Assembly: GCF_008638365.1 (NCBI RefSeq)
Contig: NZ_ML703339.1
Coordinates: forward strand, 1 to 64,000
Direction: 5' to 3'
From: Nocardiopsis quinghaiensis
Lineage (GTDB): Bacteria; Actinomycetota; Actinomycetes; Streptosporangiales; Streptosporangiaceae
DNA length: 64,000 nt
Positions 1-8,275 of the stretch are shown in pieces; within the stretch, counting starts at the first letter, position 1, and each line of letters begins with the position of its first letter. Position numbers and translations under genes: made by a program. The notes under the pieces were generated by a model. It searched no databases, was not told where the DNA came from, and worked only from the letters and a program-made list of their open reading frames with translations.

Positions 1-129
1 CTGCACGACCCCGCGCACCGCCGAAACGCCGACCGGCTACGCCGCCAGGCCCAGCGGATGCCCACCCCCAACCACACCGCCGCCCGACTCACCCGACTCG
101 CCGAACAACACACCACCCCCCACCGCTGA
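1..129 (+). CDS. Glycosyltransferase, C-terminal end only (partial)
   Basis: Only the last 42 codons lie in the window, open from base 1 and ending in TGA. The visible residues (ARG-rich helix, then RMPTPNHTAARLTRLAEQH) resemble the C-terminal helix of GT-B nucleotide-sugar glycosyltransferases of macrolide and other polyketide clusters, where an 'R-x-MPTP' segment precedes the last helix. The neighbouring deoxysugar genes support a role in attaching a deoxysugar to a natural product. The catalytic and donor-binding regions are outside the window, so the call rests on a short tail and context. Confidence 0.5.
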   Translation: MHDPAHRRNADRLRRQAQRMPTPNHTAARLTRLAEQHTTPHR

Positions 130-137
130 GGGAAGGA

Positions 138-428
138 TCAGTTCGTCACCCCGGTGTCCTTCTCCTTGGTCCCCTCGACGCGCTCGATGACGAAGTCGGC
201 GAACTCCTCGAAGGAGCCGCCCTTGAACTCGACCATCTCCTCCAGCAGTTCCACGCCGTACAGGTCCTCGAGCATCAGGGTGAGCTGCACGACCGCGAAC
301 GATCCGAGGTCCTCCATCAGCTCGGGCTGCGGAAGGTCGTACTGGGGCTCGCTGTGCGTGAACATGAGCACGGTCATGGCCTGGATCTTGATCTGGGAGA
401 CGAGCTTCTCGCGGTCGATGGAGGGCAT
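138..428 (-). CDS. Stand-alone acyl/peptidyl carrier protein-like protein
   Basis: A 96-residue acidic helical protein with the size and layout of a carrier protein. The segment EDLGSFAVVQL (residues 39-49) aligns with the family's D-S-L phosphopantetheine site, giving Ser43 as the presumed attachment residue. The usual Asp just before that Ser is Gly here, which is unusual. It is the second gene of a leftward pair, 88 bp downstream of a GNAT gene, so it may present an acyl or aminoacyl group for transfer. It ends eight bases after the convergent glycosyltransferase stop. The family call is moderately sure; the substrate is unknown. Confidence 0.6.
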   Translation of the reverse strand: MPSIDREKLVSQIKIQAMTVLMFTHSEPQYDLPQPELMEDLGSFAVVQLTLMLEDLYGVELLEEMVEFKGGSFEEFADFVIERVEGTKEKDTGVTN

Positions 429-516
429 GGGTACCGAAGGCCTTTCCAGGAGGGATTGGGTTGCTCGTAAGGGGTTTCAGGTGCTTCAGGTGTGTCTCAC
501 CACCATGGCGCCCGCG

Positions 517-1053
517 TCAGGACCTTGAGAGGACGCGCAGGAACACCGTGCCGATCTTCTCCCACTCCTGACGCTCGATCGCGAAGGTCCTGCGCCCCGC
601 GGCCCGCTGTGCCAGCTCCGGAGAGGGGTCGGTGACCTCGCGGATCATGGCGGGATACGCCTCCATGGTGGAACTGTGCTTCTTCAGAGGCCAGAAGTGG
701 AGTTTCTCCAGACTCCGCTCGGAGAAGATGTGGTTGATCAGGAGGAGATTGGACTCGATGGCCAGGCCGCTGACGAGGTCGTCCTTGACGACCATTTCGA
801 TCTCGCCCTCCCCGGTACCGGGGTCCACGTTCCGCAGGGAGGCGAACCCGATGTTCACGCCTCCTATGACCTGTTCGACCAGGAAGTGGGCCTCGGTACC
901 CGCCGGATCACCGCCGTGGGCTTCGACGAAGGAATCCAATCCCGGGTACCCGCCGAAATCCTTTTCCACGAGAAGGTCACGCAGCCGGTCACCGACGACG
1001 GGCGCGAGAACGTGGAGTCTCGTTCTCCTGGTCCGAACATGTGAGTCGATCAT
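517..1053 (-). CDS. GNAT-family N-acetyltransferase (RimJ/RimL-like)
   Basis: A 178-residue protein with a GNAT-like course. An N-terminal TRRTRLHVLAP segment is typical of RimJ/RimL-like members. A central strand pair around residues 60-95 includes GGVNIGFASL and GEIEMVV, followed by a helix and KLHFWPLKKHSSTMEAYPAM, which occupies the C-terminal acceptor-helix position. A textbook acetyl-CoA loop (Q/RxxGxG/A) is not clear, so it may use another acyl donor, such as the neighbouring carrier protein. GAGG precedes the ATG by about ten bases. The gene is divergent from the SDR gene across a palindromic control region. Confidence 0.55.
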   Translation of the reverse strand: MIDSHVRTRRTRLHVLAPVVGDRLRDLLVEKDFGGYPGLDSFVEAHGGDPAGTEAHFLVEQVIGGVNIGFASLRNVDPGTGEGEIEMVVKDDLVSGLAIESNLLLINHIFSERSLEKLHFWPLKKHSSTMEAYPAMIREVTDPSPELAQRAAGRRTFAIERQEWEKIGTVFLRVLSRS

Positions 1054-1190
1054 GGATCACCAACCTCGGTTCCGCTTTGCAGAAGGCACAGGGGCACTCC
1101 CTGAGCGTGCAGGGCTTCGGAGGACGTTATCGGTACCGAGGAGGCGACCGGCAACACCAATTCTGAGTTTTCGCCGTCCCATGCATTCGC

Positions 1191-1208
1191 TGTCCCGCCA
1201 GCGGGACA
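1191..1208. promoter_or_regulatory. Perfect palindrome, candidate operator in divergent promoter region
   Basis: TGTCCCGC (1191-1198) and GCGGGACA (1201-1208) form an 8-bp perfect inverted repeat with a 2-bp centre. It lies in the 284-bp gap between the leftward GNAT/carrier pair and the rightward SDR gene, and a TGCTAGGACT stretch just after it could hold a -10 element. The size and symmetry fit a TetR- or PadR-type dimer site. No regulator gene is adjacent in the window, so the cognate protein is unknown. Confidence 0.45.
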
Positions 1209-1337
1209 CATGCTAGGACTGGCCGCGGACGCGAACAATGCTGGTACTCCGTTCCGCGCCGAAGCGGAGCCACCGGTGATACGCGTGACCCGCGGCGACG
1301 GCGGCCGGACGCGACCGAGACGACCGAGGAGTAATCG

Positions 1338-2081
1338 ATGGCGCAAGGCGTGGCTCTCATCACCGGTGCCTCCCGCGGGGTCGGCGCGGAGGTCGCACGC
1401 AGGCTCGCCCGCCGTGGGGGTGTCGGCACCGTCGTCATCAACCACCGCGACGAGCGCAAGTCATGGATGGCGCGCGCCGTCGCCGCCGAGGTCGAGGCGG
1501 CCGGATGCCGGGCGGACGTCCTGCGCGCGGACCTGACCGAGCCGGACGAGACGAAGGCGATGGTGAGCGCCCTCGGGTCGGAGCACGGCAGGGTCGACCG
1601 GCTGGTGCTCAACGCCAGCGGCGGTCTCGAACACGGTGTGGACGACGACTACCCGATGCTCATCAACTTCCGCGCCCAGGTCAGGCTGGTGGACATGCTC
1701 CTCCCCCTGATGCCGCGGGGAGGCCGGATCGCGTTCGTGACCTCCCACTGGGCGCACCTCGAACGGTACGAATCGCCGGTGTACGCGCGTGTGGCCCGCA
1801 GCAAGCGCGCCGGGGAGACCGCCCTTCGCGAACGCGCCCCGGAACTGGCCGAGCGCGGGGTCACGCTGTCCGTCGTGAGCGGGGACGTCATCGCCGACAG
1901 CATCATCGCCCACATGCTCGACCGCCTGAACCCGGGGTGGATCCGGGCCCGGCTGGACAGGGTGGGCGCGCTCCCGGACACCCGCGCCTTCGCCGAGAGC
2001 ATCGCGGAGGCGACCGATCCCGTGCGGAGCGCCGCCCCTGGCGAGGTACACACGGTCTACGTGGGCAGTACGGACATGTGA
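1338..2081 (+). CDS. SDR-family oxidoreductase with atypical active site
   Basis: A 247-residue protein starting with ALITGASRGVGAEVAR, the TGxxxGxG NAD(P)-binding motif of classical short-chain dehydrogenases. The family's NAG motif appears as LNAS, and Ser in TSHWAH is at the catalytic serine position. The expected Y-x3-K pair is disturbed: Lys is present in ARSKRAGE, but the residue four positions before it is Val, and the nearest Tyr (PVYARV) is seven before. It may use a shifted Tyr or have a changed role. GAGGAG lies about five bases before the ATG. Its place beside deoxysugar genes suggests tailoring of a secondary metabolite. Confidence 0.75.
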   Translation: MAQGVALITGASRGVGAEVARRLARRGGVGTVVINHRDERKSWMARAVAAEVEAAGCRADVLRADLTEPDETKAMVSALGSEHGRVDRLVLNASGGLEHGVDDDYPMLINFRAQVRLVDMLLPLMPRGGRIAFVTSHWAHLERYESPVYARVARSKRAGETALRERAPELAERGVTLSVVSGDVIADSIIAHMLDRLNPGWIRARLDRVGALPDTRAFAESIAEATDPVRSAAPGEVHTVYVGSTDM

Positions 2082-2113
2082 CGGCCGCGTGCCGTACGCG
2101 CGGCCGGTCGGCC

Positions 2114-2980
2114 TCAGCTCTCCGGCGGGGACATCTCATCCAGCGCCTCCCGCAGGGCCGCCCTCCAGGGACGGAGGGGCGGCGCACCGAACTCGGCCCA
2201 CCTGGACTGCCCCAGCACGCTGTAGGCGGGTCTGCGCGCCGCCCGCGGGAAGAGGTCGTCGGCGCAGGGGCGCACCCGGTCCGGGTCGGCCCCGGCGAGC
2301 AGGAAGACCTCCGCCGCCAGTGAGAACCACGTGGCCTGCCCGCTGTTGGTCGCGTGCAGGATCCCGTTGGCGTCCGGACGGCGGCCGACCAGGACGATGC
2401 GGCGCGCGAGGTCCCGGGTCCAGGTGGGCTGCCCCACCTGGCCGTCCACCACGTCGGCCCCCGATCCGCTCGCCGCGATCCCCAGCATCGTCTTCACGAA
2501 GCTCCGGCCGTGGGCTCCGTAGAGCCAGGCCGTCCGCAGGACCGCCGCACGGTCCGGCAGCGCCCGCAGCACCGCGTGCTCCCCCTCCAGCTTGCTCTCC
2601 CCGTAGACCGAGCAGGGCGAGGTCGGATGGTCCTCCTGGTAGGGGGAGGAGCGGTCGGAGCCGGAGAAGACGTAGTCCGTCGATACGTGGAGCAGCCTGG
2701 CCCCGGTCCGGGCACAGGCCTCCGCCAGGTGCCGGGGGCCCTCCGCGTTGATCCGGTACGCCTCGTCGGGACGCGACTCGGCGGCGTCGACGTCCGTGTA
2801 GGCGGCGCAGTTGACCACGGTGTCCGGGGCGTACCGCGCACACGCCGCACGGACACCGCCCGGATCGGTGATGTCCAGGTGGTCGCGCCCCAGACCGACG
2901 ACCTCCTCGCCGGACCGCAGAAGCTCCTCCACCAGGTCGTGGCCGAGCTTTCCGCACGCTCCCGTGACCAGCCATCTCAT
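2114..2980 (-). CDS. dTDP-4-dehydrorhamnose reductase-like 4-ketoreductase (RmlD family)
   Basis: A 288-residue extended SDR. The N-terminal MRWLVTGACGKLGHDLVE carries the Rossmann GxxGxxG-type loop, followed by the family signatures NCAAYTDVDAAE, VSTDYVFSG and the catalytic YGESK. The start at 2980 is chosen because it begins directly at the Rossmann strand; an upstream in-frame start would add 26 residues without homology. In antibiotic clusters this family reduces the 4-keto group of dTDP-deoxyhexoses in the last step before glycosyl transfer. It is convergent with the SDR gene and divergent from the epimerase gene. Confidence 0.85.
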   Translation of the reverse strand: MRWLVTGACGKLGHDLVEELLRSGEEVVGLGRDHLDITDPGGVRAACARYAPDTVVNCAAYTDVDAAESRPDEAYRINAEGPRHLAEACARTGARLLHVSTDYVFSGSDRSSPYQEDHPTSPCSVYGESKLEGEHAVLRALPDRAAVLRTAWLYGAHGRSFVKTMLGIAASGSGADVVDGQVGQPTWTRDLARRIVLVGRRPDANGILHATNSGQATWFSLAAEVFLLAGADPDRVRPCADDLFPRAARRPAYSVLGQSRWAEFGAPPLRPWRAALREALDEMSPPES

Positions 2981-3145
2981 GCCGTCCGCCTTCCCCGCCC
3001 CGCGATCGCGGTCGCTTCCGTCCTGGTCCGCCCCGTGTCCGGGCAATACTCTGCGCACTGCCGGCTCCGGTCCCTCCGCTGCGAGCGGACCCCGGACGCC
3101 AACGACACCGACCCGGCCGCCGGGGGTCAGGAGGCCATCCCCAGA

Positions 3146-3820
3146 ATGCAGGCACGCAGACTAGCCGTCGACGGCGCGTTCGAGTTCACCGCGATGGTGT
3201 TCCCAGACGACCGAGGAGCCGTCGCCTCGCACTTCCACGAGGATCCCTTCACGAACGCCACGGGACGGCCCCTGTTCCCCGTCGCGCAGACCCTGCACAG
3301 CCGCTCGCGCAAGGACGTGGTGCGCGGGATCCACTACACGGCGGTGCCGCCGGGCGCGGCGAAGTACGTCTACTCCTCGCGAGGACGCTCCCTGGACATC
3401 GTGGTCGACATCCGGATCGGGTCGCCGACCTACGGTCGCTGGGACTCCGTGGTGCTCGACCAGGAGAGCTTCCGAGCGCTGTACCTACCGTTCGGGGTCG
3501 GCCACGTCTTCGTCTCCCTGGAGGAGGACACGGTCATGACCTATCTGCTGTCGACCGTCTACCTCGCGGAACAGGAGATGGCGCTGTCACCCCTAGACCC
3601 GGCGCTGGACCTGCCCCTGCCGCGCGGTGCGGCCCCGATCATGTCGAAGCGCGACCTGGAGGCCCCGACCCTGGCGGAGGCACGCGGACGCGGAGCGCTC
3701 CCCCTCTACTCCGAGTGCCTGGGGCTGGAGGGGGCAGCGGTCCCGTCCACCCGGTCCGGCCTGTCCCGGCAGGAGGGCGCACACCTACAATCACCACCGT
3801 TTTCGCCCGGTACGGAATGA
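3146..3820 (+). CDS. dTDP-4-keto-6-deoxyhexose epimerase (RmlC/cupin family)
   Basis: A 224-residue RmlC-type cupin. The start MQARRLAVDGAFEFTAMVFPDD matches the family opening. FHEDPF, VRGIHYTAVPPGAAKYV (catalytic His in the GIHY strand) and GRWDSVVLD follow in order, then PFGVGHVFVSLEEDTVMTYL. It would epimerise C3 and/or C5 of a dTDP-4-keto-6-deoxysugar. The region after about residue 180 is less conserved and longer than in housekeeping RmlC, as in antibiotic-cluster homologues. The ATG was chosen by homology; the open frame continues upstream without support. Confidence 0.85.
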   Translation: MQARRLAVDGAFEFTAMVFPDDRGAVASHFHEDPFTNATGRPLFPVAQTLHSRSRKDVVRGIHYTAVPPGAAKYVYSSRGRSLDIVVDIRIGSPTYGRWDSVVLDQESFRALYLPFGVGHVFVSLEEDTVMTYLLSTVYLAEQEMALSPLDPALDLPLPRGAAPIMSKRDLEAPTLAEARGRGALPLYSECLGLEGAAVPSTRSGLSRQEGAHLQSPPFSPGTE

Positions 3821-3889
3821 CGGAGCCGAGCCCCGAACCGTTCTACGGAACACCGCACCCCAAGCCCCCGGACAGCACGAACCACAGGG

Positions 3890-4882
3890 ATGATGATGCA
3901 GTACACACGCCTCGGCCGGACAGCACTGCAAGTGAGCCGGCTGTGCCTCGGCACGTTGAACCTCGGCGTCAACCTGCCCAAGCCCGACAGTTTCGCCCTG
4001 CTGGACACGGCCCTGGACGAGGGCGTCAACTTCGTCGACACCGCCGACCAGTACGGCTGGCAGGTGCACCGGGGGTGGACCGAGGAACTGCTGGGTGAGT
4101 GGTTCGCGCAGGGCGGCCGCAGGCGGGAGAAGATGGTGCTCGGCACCAAGGTCTTCACACCCATGAGCGACTGGCCCAACGAGGGCGGCCTCTCGGCCCG
4201 GCACATCATCTCCGCCTGCGAGGCCTCCCTCCGACGTCTGGGTACGGACTGGATCGACCTCTACCAGATGCACCACGTGGACAGGAGCGCCCCGTGGGAG
4301 GAGGTCTGGCAGGCGATGGAACTCCTCGTACAGCAGGGCAAGGTGCGCTACGTCGGCTCCTCCAACTTCGCGGGCTGGCACCTCGTCGCCGCCCAGGAGG
4401 CGGCGAACAGGCGGCACTTCCTGGGCCTGGTCTCCGAGCAGTCGTGCTACAACCTGGTGCGCAGGCACGTCGAACTGGAGCTCATCCCGGCGGCCCAGGC
4501 GTACGGGATCGGCGTCGTGGCCTGGTCACCCCTGCACGGCGGCCTCCTCGGCGGCGCCCTGCGCAAGCTGGCGGAGGGAACGGCGGTCAAGACCGCCCGG
4601 GGGCGCGCCATGAACGCCATGCCGACGCTGGAGGCCACGGTCGGCGAGTACGAGCAGTTGTGCGGAGCGCACGGCCTGGATCCGGCTGAGGCCGCCATGG
4701 GCTGGGTGCTCTCCCGCCCCGGAGTCACCTCCATGGTCATCGGTCCCCGGACGGAGGAGCACCTGCGCGGCGCGCTGCGCACCTTGGAGCAGGAACTGGA
4801 TCCAGGCCTGCTCGAAGAGCTGGAGAAGCTCTTCCCCCCCGTGGGCAACGGCGGTCCCGGCCCCGAGGCATGGGCCTGGTGA
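3890..4882 (+). CDS. Aldo/keto reductase, probable deoxysugar reductase
   Basis: A 330-residue (alpha/beta)8 aldo/keto reductase. YTRLGRTALQVSRLCLGT is the family N-terminus, and the tetrad residues are visible as Asp and Tyr in FVDTADQYGW, Lys in LGTKVF and His in QMHHVD. GSSNFAGWH and SWSPLHGGLLGG-type segments match members of deoxysugar pathways that act as 2,3-enoyl or 3-keto reductases on dTDP-sugars. Three ATG codons are stacked at 3890, 3893 and 3896 after CAGGG, so the exact start is uncertain by two residues. Context with RmlC- and RmlD-like genes supports sugar reduction. Confidence 0.85.
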   Translation: MMMQYTRLGRTALQVSRLCLGTLNLGVNLPKPDSFALLDTALDEGVNFVDTADQYGWQVHRGWTEELLGEWFAQGGRRREKMVLGTKVFTPMSDWPNEGGLSARHIISACEASLRRLGTDWIDLYQMHHVDRSAPWEEVWQAMELLVQQGKVRYVGSSNFAGWHLVAAQEAANRRHFLGLVSEQSCYNLVRRHVELELIPAAQAYGIGVVAWSPLHGGLLGGALRKLAEGTAVKTARGRAMNAMPTLEATVGEYEQLCGAHGLDPAEAAMGWVLSRPGVTSMVIGPRTEEHLRGALRTLEQELDPGLLEELEKLFPPVGNGGPGPEAWAW

Positions 4883-5077
4883 CCGTCGGATCGCCCGCAG
4901 CACTCCCCCGCCTCCCCGCGCCGGCCGTCGGCGGCACCGCCGCGGACACGGACTCGTACGGTCCCCGTTCCGACGCGAGGAGATGAGAGAACCCGTGTCC
5001 GAGGAAGTCCGAGGACCGCGCAGAACCCCCCGTCGCAGTGGAGCAGGGCTCACCGCAGCCCGTAGGGAGCCCCTTTC

Positions 5078-8000
5078 GTGAGACGCCTCGTCCAATTCTC
5101 ACTTCGCAACAGAACGGCCGTGATCCTGGTGGTGATCACCGCGGCCGTCGCCGGCGTGGTGTCGGCCAACGTGGCCGACCGCGAGCTCATGCCCTCCATG
5201 GAAATGCCCATGGTCATGGTGGACGCCGTTCACTACGGCGCCTCTCCGCAGACGGTCGAGCGGGAGGTCACACTTCCCCTGGAACAGGCGGTCAGGAGCG
5301 TTCCGGGCGTCAGTTCGTTCAGCTCCACCTCCTCCGAGGGCCGTGCCCGGGTGACGGCCGAGTTCGACTACGGCGAGTCCGGCCAGGACCTGCTCCGCGA
5401 CATCCGCAGGGCGACGGACCAGGCCGCCTCCGACCTTCCCGACGGTGTCGAGGTCTTCTCCCAGTCGTTCGGCGAGACGGACATCCCCATCGTCATACTC
5501 GCCGTCAGCTCCGAAGGGGACGAGCAGGACCTGGCCGCACCGCTGGAGCGGCGGGCCGTCCCCGAACTGGAGGCGCTCCCCGGTGTCCAGTCGGTGGTGG
5601 TCAACGGGATCCGCGAACAGACCGTGTCCGTGCGGGTGGACGAGGAGGCCCTGGAGGACGAGGACCTCACGCCCGAGGACGTTCTCGCCTCCCTGGAGGA
5701 GAACGGCCTGAGGAGCCCGGGCGGCGTGGTCCGGGACGGCGGCGGCGCCTTCGGCGTCACGACGAACTCCTCGTTCGACTCGGTGGAGGACGTCGAGGAC
5801 GTCTGGGTGGCGCCCCGGAGCGCCATCACCGAGTCGGTCCTCTCCGGGGACACCGGCTCCCCGCCGGACGCGGTCCGGCTCTCCGATGTCGCCGACGTCG
5901 AGCTCGGCACGGGCGAGGCGGCCACGCTGACGCGGACCAACGGCTCCCCGAGCCTCGGCGTGATCATCACCAAGGCGCCCGAGGGCAACACCGTGGAGAT
6001 CTCCGACGCGGTACACGCCCAGCTGGACGACCTGGAGGCACTGCTCGGAGGCGACGCGGAGATCGCCGTGGTCTTCGACCAGGCTCCCCAGATCCACGAC
6101 TCCGTCTCCTCGGTGATCGAAGAGGGAGCACTGGGCATCGCGTTCGCGATCGTCGTCATCCTGCTCTTCCTGCTGTCCGTTCGCTCGACCCTGATCGTCT
6201 CCCTCTCCATCCCCCTCGCCCTGCTCCTGACCGTGGCGGCGACCCAGCTGGTCGGCTACTCCCTCAACCTGGTCACCCTCGGAGCCGTCGCCGTCACCAT
6301 CGGACGGCTGGTGGACGACTCGATCGTCATCCTGGAGAACATCAGGCGCCACCTCGCCAGGGGCGGAGACCGGTTCGCGGCGGTACGCGACGGGACCCTG
6401 GAGGTGGCCACGGCGGTCTTCTCCTCCACCCTGGTCACCCTCATGGTGTTCCTCCCCATGCTGTTCGTCACCGGGATGACCGGGGAGGTCTTCCGGCCGT
6501 TCGCGGCGACCGTGAGTCTGGCCCTGGCGATCTCCCTGGTCGTGGCGCTGACGGTCGTGCCCGTCCTCGCCTACCTGTTCGCCCGGCCGGGCGCGTCCCC
6601 CGCTGGAGAGGAGGAGTCCGGGAAGCGGCTCACCCCCCTCCAGCGCGGCTACCGGTGGCTCATCAGATGGGCCGTCGCCCACCGCCTCGTGACGGTGGCG
6701 GCCGGGATCCTGCTGTTCCTGCTCACCCTCGGCGTGTCGATGTCCCCCTGGTTGAAGACCGACTTCATCGGGGAGCAGAGCCAGAACACCTTCCAGGCGG
6801 TACAGGAGCTTCCCGCGGAGATGCCGCCGGAGGAGGCCGAGGAGGAGGCGGCCAAGGTCGAGGAACTCCTGCGGGGCGCGGCCTGGATCGAGTCCTACCA
6901 GGTCACGATCGGCGGCGACAGCGTGACCTCTGCCCTGGGCGGAGCCGAGGCCGGGGACACCACCTACAACATCACCTCCGACCCCGACGGGGACCACGAC
7001 GCCGCCTGGGACCGGCTGGCCGCGCTGCTCGCCGACGTGGACACCGACCACCCCGTCGTTCTAGACGACGGTAGTTCGAGCGGGTCCTCCGGCGTGTCGG
7101 TGGAGGTGGGCGCCCTGGACCCGGAGACCTCCGAGGAAGCCGCCGAAGAGGTGGTGGAGACGCTGGAGGGCCTCGACGGGCTGGAGAACGTGCGCAGCAA
7201 CACCAGCGAGACCGTGAGGACCTACGAGGTCCGGGTCGACGGCGAGGCCGCGGCCGACCGGGGTCTGACAGAGGGAGCCGTGGGCCAGGCCGTCCACGAG
7301 GCCTTCCAGGGCGTCGAACTGGGCACGGCGGACGTCGACAACGTCAGCCGGGACCTCGTCCTGCACCTCCGGGAGGAGCCCGGAACCCTGGACGACGTGG
7401 ACGACATCCCCATCGCCACACCCTCGGGCGGGACGGTCCGCCTCTCCACGGTCGCCGACGTGGACGAGGTCACCACGCCTCCGGTACTGCACAGGGTCGA
7501 CGGCGTCAGGGCCGTCACCGTCACGGCCGCACCGACGGCCGAGGACCTCGGTCGGCTGGGTGAGGAGATCTCCCAGCGTCTCGACGGCCTCGACCTTCCA
7601 CCGGAGGTCACCACCACCGTCGGAGGCGTGAGCGCCGAGCAGGACGAGGCGTTCGACCAGATGTTCTACGCCATGCTCGCCGCGGTGGCGATCGCCTACG
7701 TGATCATGGTGATGACGTTCAGGAGCCTGGTGCAACCGGTGCTCCTGATGGTGTCGGTGCCCTTCGCGGCCACCGGATCGCTCGGTCTGCTGCTGATCGC
7801 GGACATCCCCCTGGGCGTGCCCGCCCTGATCGGCCTGCTCATGCTCATCGGCATCGTGCTCACCAACGCGATCGTGCTGGTCGACCTGATCAACCAGTAC
7901 CGGTCCGAGGGCATGGAGCTGCGCGAAGCAGTCGTGAACGGTTCGCTCAACCGGCTCAGGCCGATCCTCATGACCGCCGTGTCCACCATGGCCGCGCTGA

Positions 8001-8254
8001 CGCCCCTGGCGCTGGAGCTGACGGACAGCGGCGGGGCCTTCATGACCCAGCCCCTGGCCGTGGTCACCATCGGGGGCCTGTTCTCCTCGACCGTGCTGAC
8101 CCTCGTCTTCCTGCCGGTCCTCTACACCATGGCCGAGGGCCGCGGGCTCCGAAGGGCCGAGCGGCGCGCCGAGCGCAGGAGGAGGAAGGAGCGGGGACGT
8201 GAGGAGGACGAGGGAGAGGCCGCGGGCCCGGTTCGGGAGGACGGTGAGGCCTGA
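5078..8254 (+). CDS. RND-superfamily (HAE1/AcrB-like) efflux permease
   Basis: A 1058-residue inner-membrane transporter of standard AcrB length and two-fold layout. One membrane segment is at the N-terminus, followed by a large acidic porter domain, then six helices around residues 340-510 with the proton-relay region (GRLVDDSIVILENIRR). A second half repeats this, with GIVLTNAIVLVDLINQYR near the end. The C-terminus is Arg/Glu-rich and cytoplasmic. GTG is the start, with AGGGAG about eight bases upstream. No HlyD-type adaptor or outer-membrane partner is nearby, as is common in actinomycetes. Self-resistance export of the adjacent cluster product is possible but inferred from position only. 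Confidence 0.9.
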   Translation: MRRLVQFSLRNRTAVILVVITAAVAGVVSANVADRELMPSMEMPMVMVDAVHYGASPQTVEREVTLPLEQAVRSVPGVSSFSSTSSEGRARVTAEFDYGESGQDLLRDIRRATDQAASDLPDGVEVFSQSFGETDIPIVILAVSSEGDEQDLAAPLERRAVPELEALPGVQSVVVNGIREQTVSVRVDEEALEDEDLTPEDVLASLEENGLRSPGGVVRDGGGAFGVTTNSSFDSVEDVEDVWVAPRSAITESVLSGDTGSPPDAVRLSDVADVELGTGEAATLTRTNGSPSLGVIITKAPEGNTVEISDAVHAQLDDLEALLGGDAEIAVVFDQAPQIHDSVSSVIEEGALGIAFAIVVILLFLLSVRSTLIVSLSIPLALLLTVAATQLVGYSLNLVTLGAVAVTIGRLVDDSIVILENIRRHLARGGDRFAAVRDGTLEVATAVFSSTLVTLMVFLPMLFVTGMTGEVFRPFAATVSLALAISLVVALTVVPVLAYLFARPGASPAGEEESGKRLTPLQRGYRWLIRWAVAHRLVTVAAGILLFLLTLGVSMSPWLKTDFIGEQSQNTFQAVQELPAEMPPEEAEEEAAKVEELLRGAAWIESYQVTIGGDSVTSALGGAEAGDTTYNITSDPDGDHDAAWDRLAALLADVDTDHPVVLDDGSSSGSSGVSVEVGALDPETSEEAAEEVVETLEGLDGLENVRSNTSETVRTYEVRVDGEAAADRGLTEGAVGQAVHEAFQGVELGTADVDNVSRDLVLHLREEPGTLDDVDDIPIATPSGGTVRLSTVADVDEVTTPPVLHRVDGVRAVTVTAAPTAEDLGRLGEEISQRLDGLDLPPEVTTTVGGVSAEQDEAFDQMFYAMLAAVAIAYVIMVMTFRSLVQPVLLMVSVPFAATGSLGLLLIADIPLGVPALIGLLMLIGIVLTNAIVLVDLINQYRSEGMELREAVVNGSLNRLRPILMTAVSTMAALTPLALELTDSGGAFMTQPLAVVTIGGLFSSTVLTLVFLPVLYTMAEGRGLRRAERRAERRRRKERGREEDEGEAAGPVREDGEA

Positions 8255-8275
8255 GGAGGTGGGATCATCTCTGTC

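Noticed and set aside
5099..7051. A 650-codon open frame on the minus strand within the RND gene
   Set aside because: It is the reverse shadow of a high-GC gene, has a low-complexity His/Gly/Asp composition and no ribosome site, while the plus strand encodes a full RND transporter.
5078..8254. Reading the RND gene as part of the biosynthetic cluster
   Set aside because: Position alone suggests it; no shared operator or overlap with the deoxysugar genes was found, so export of the product is left as a possibility.
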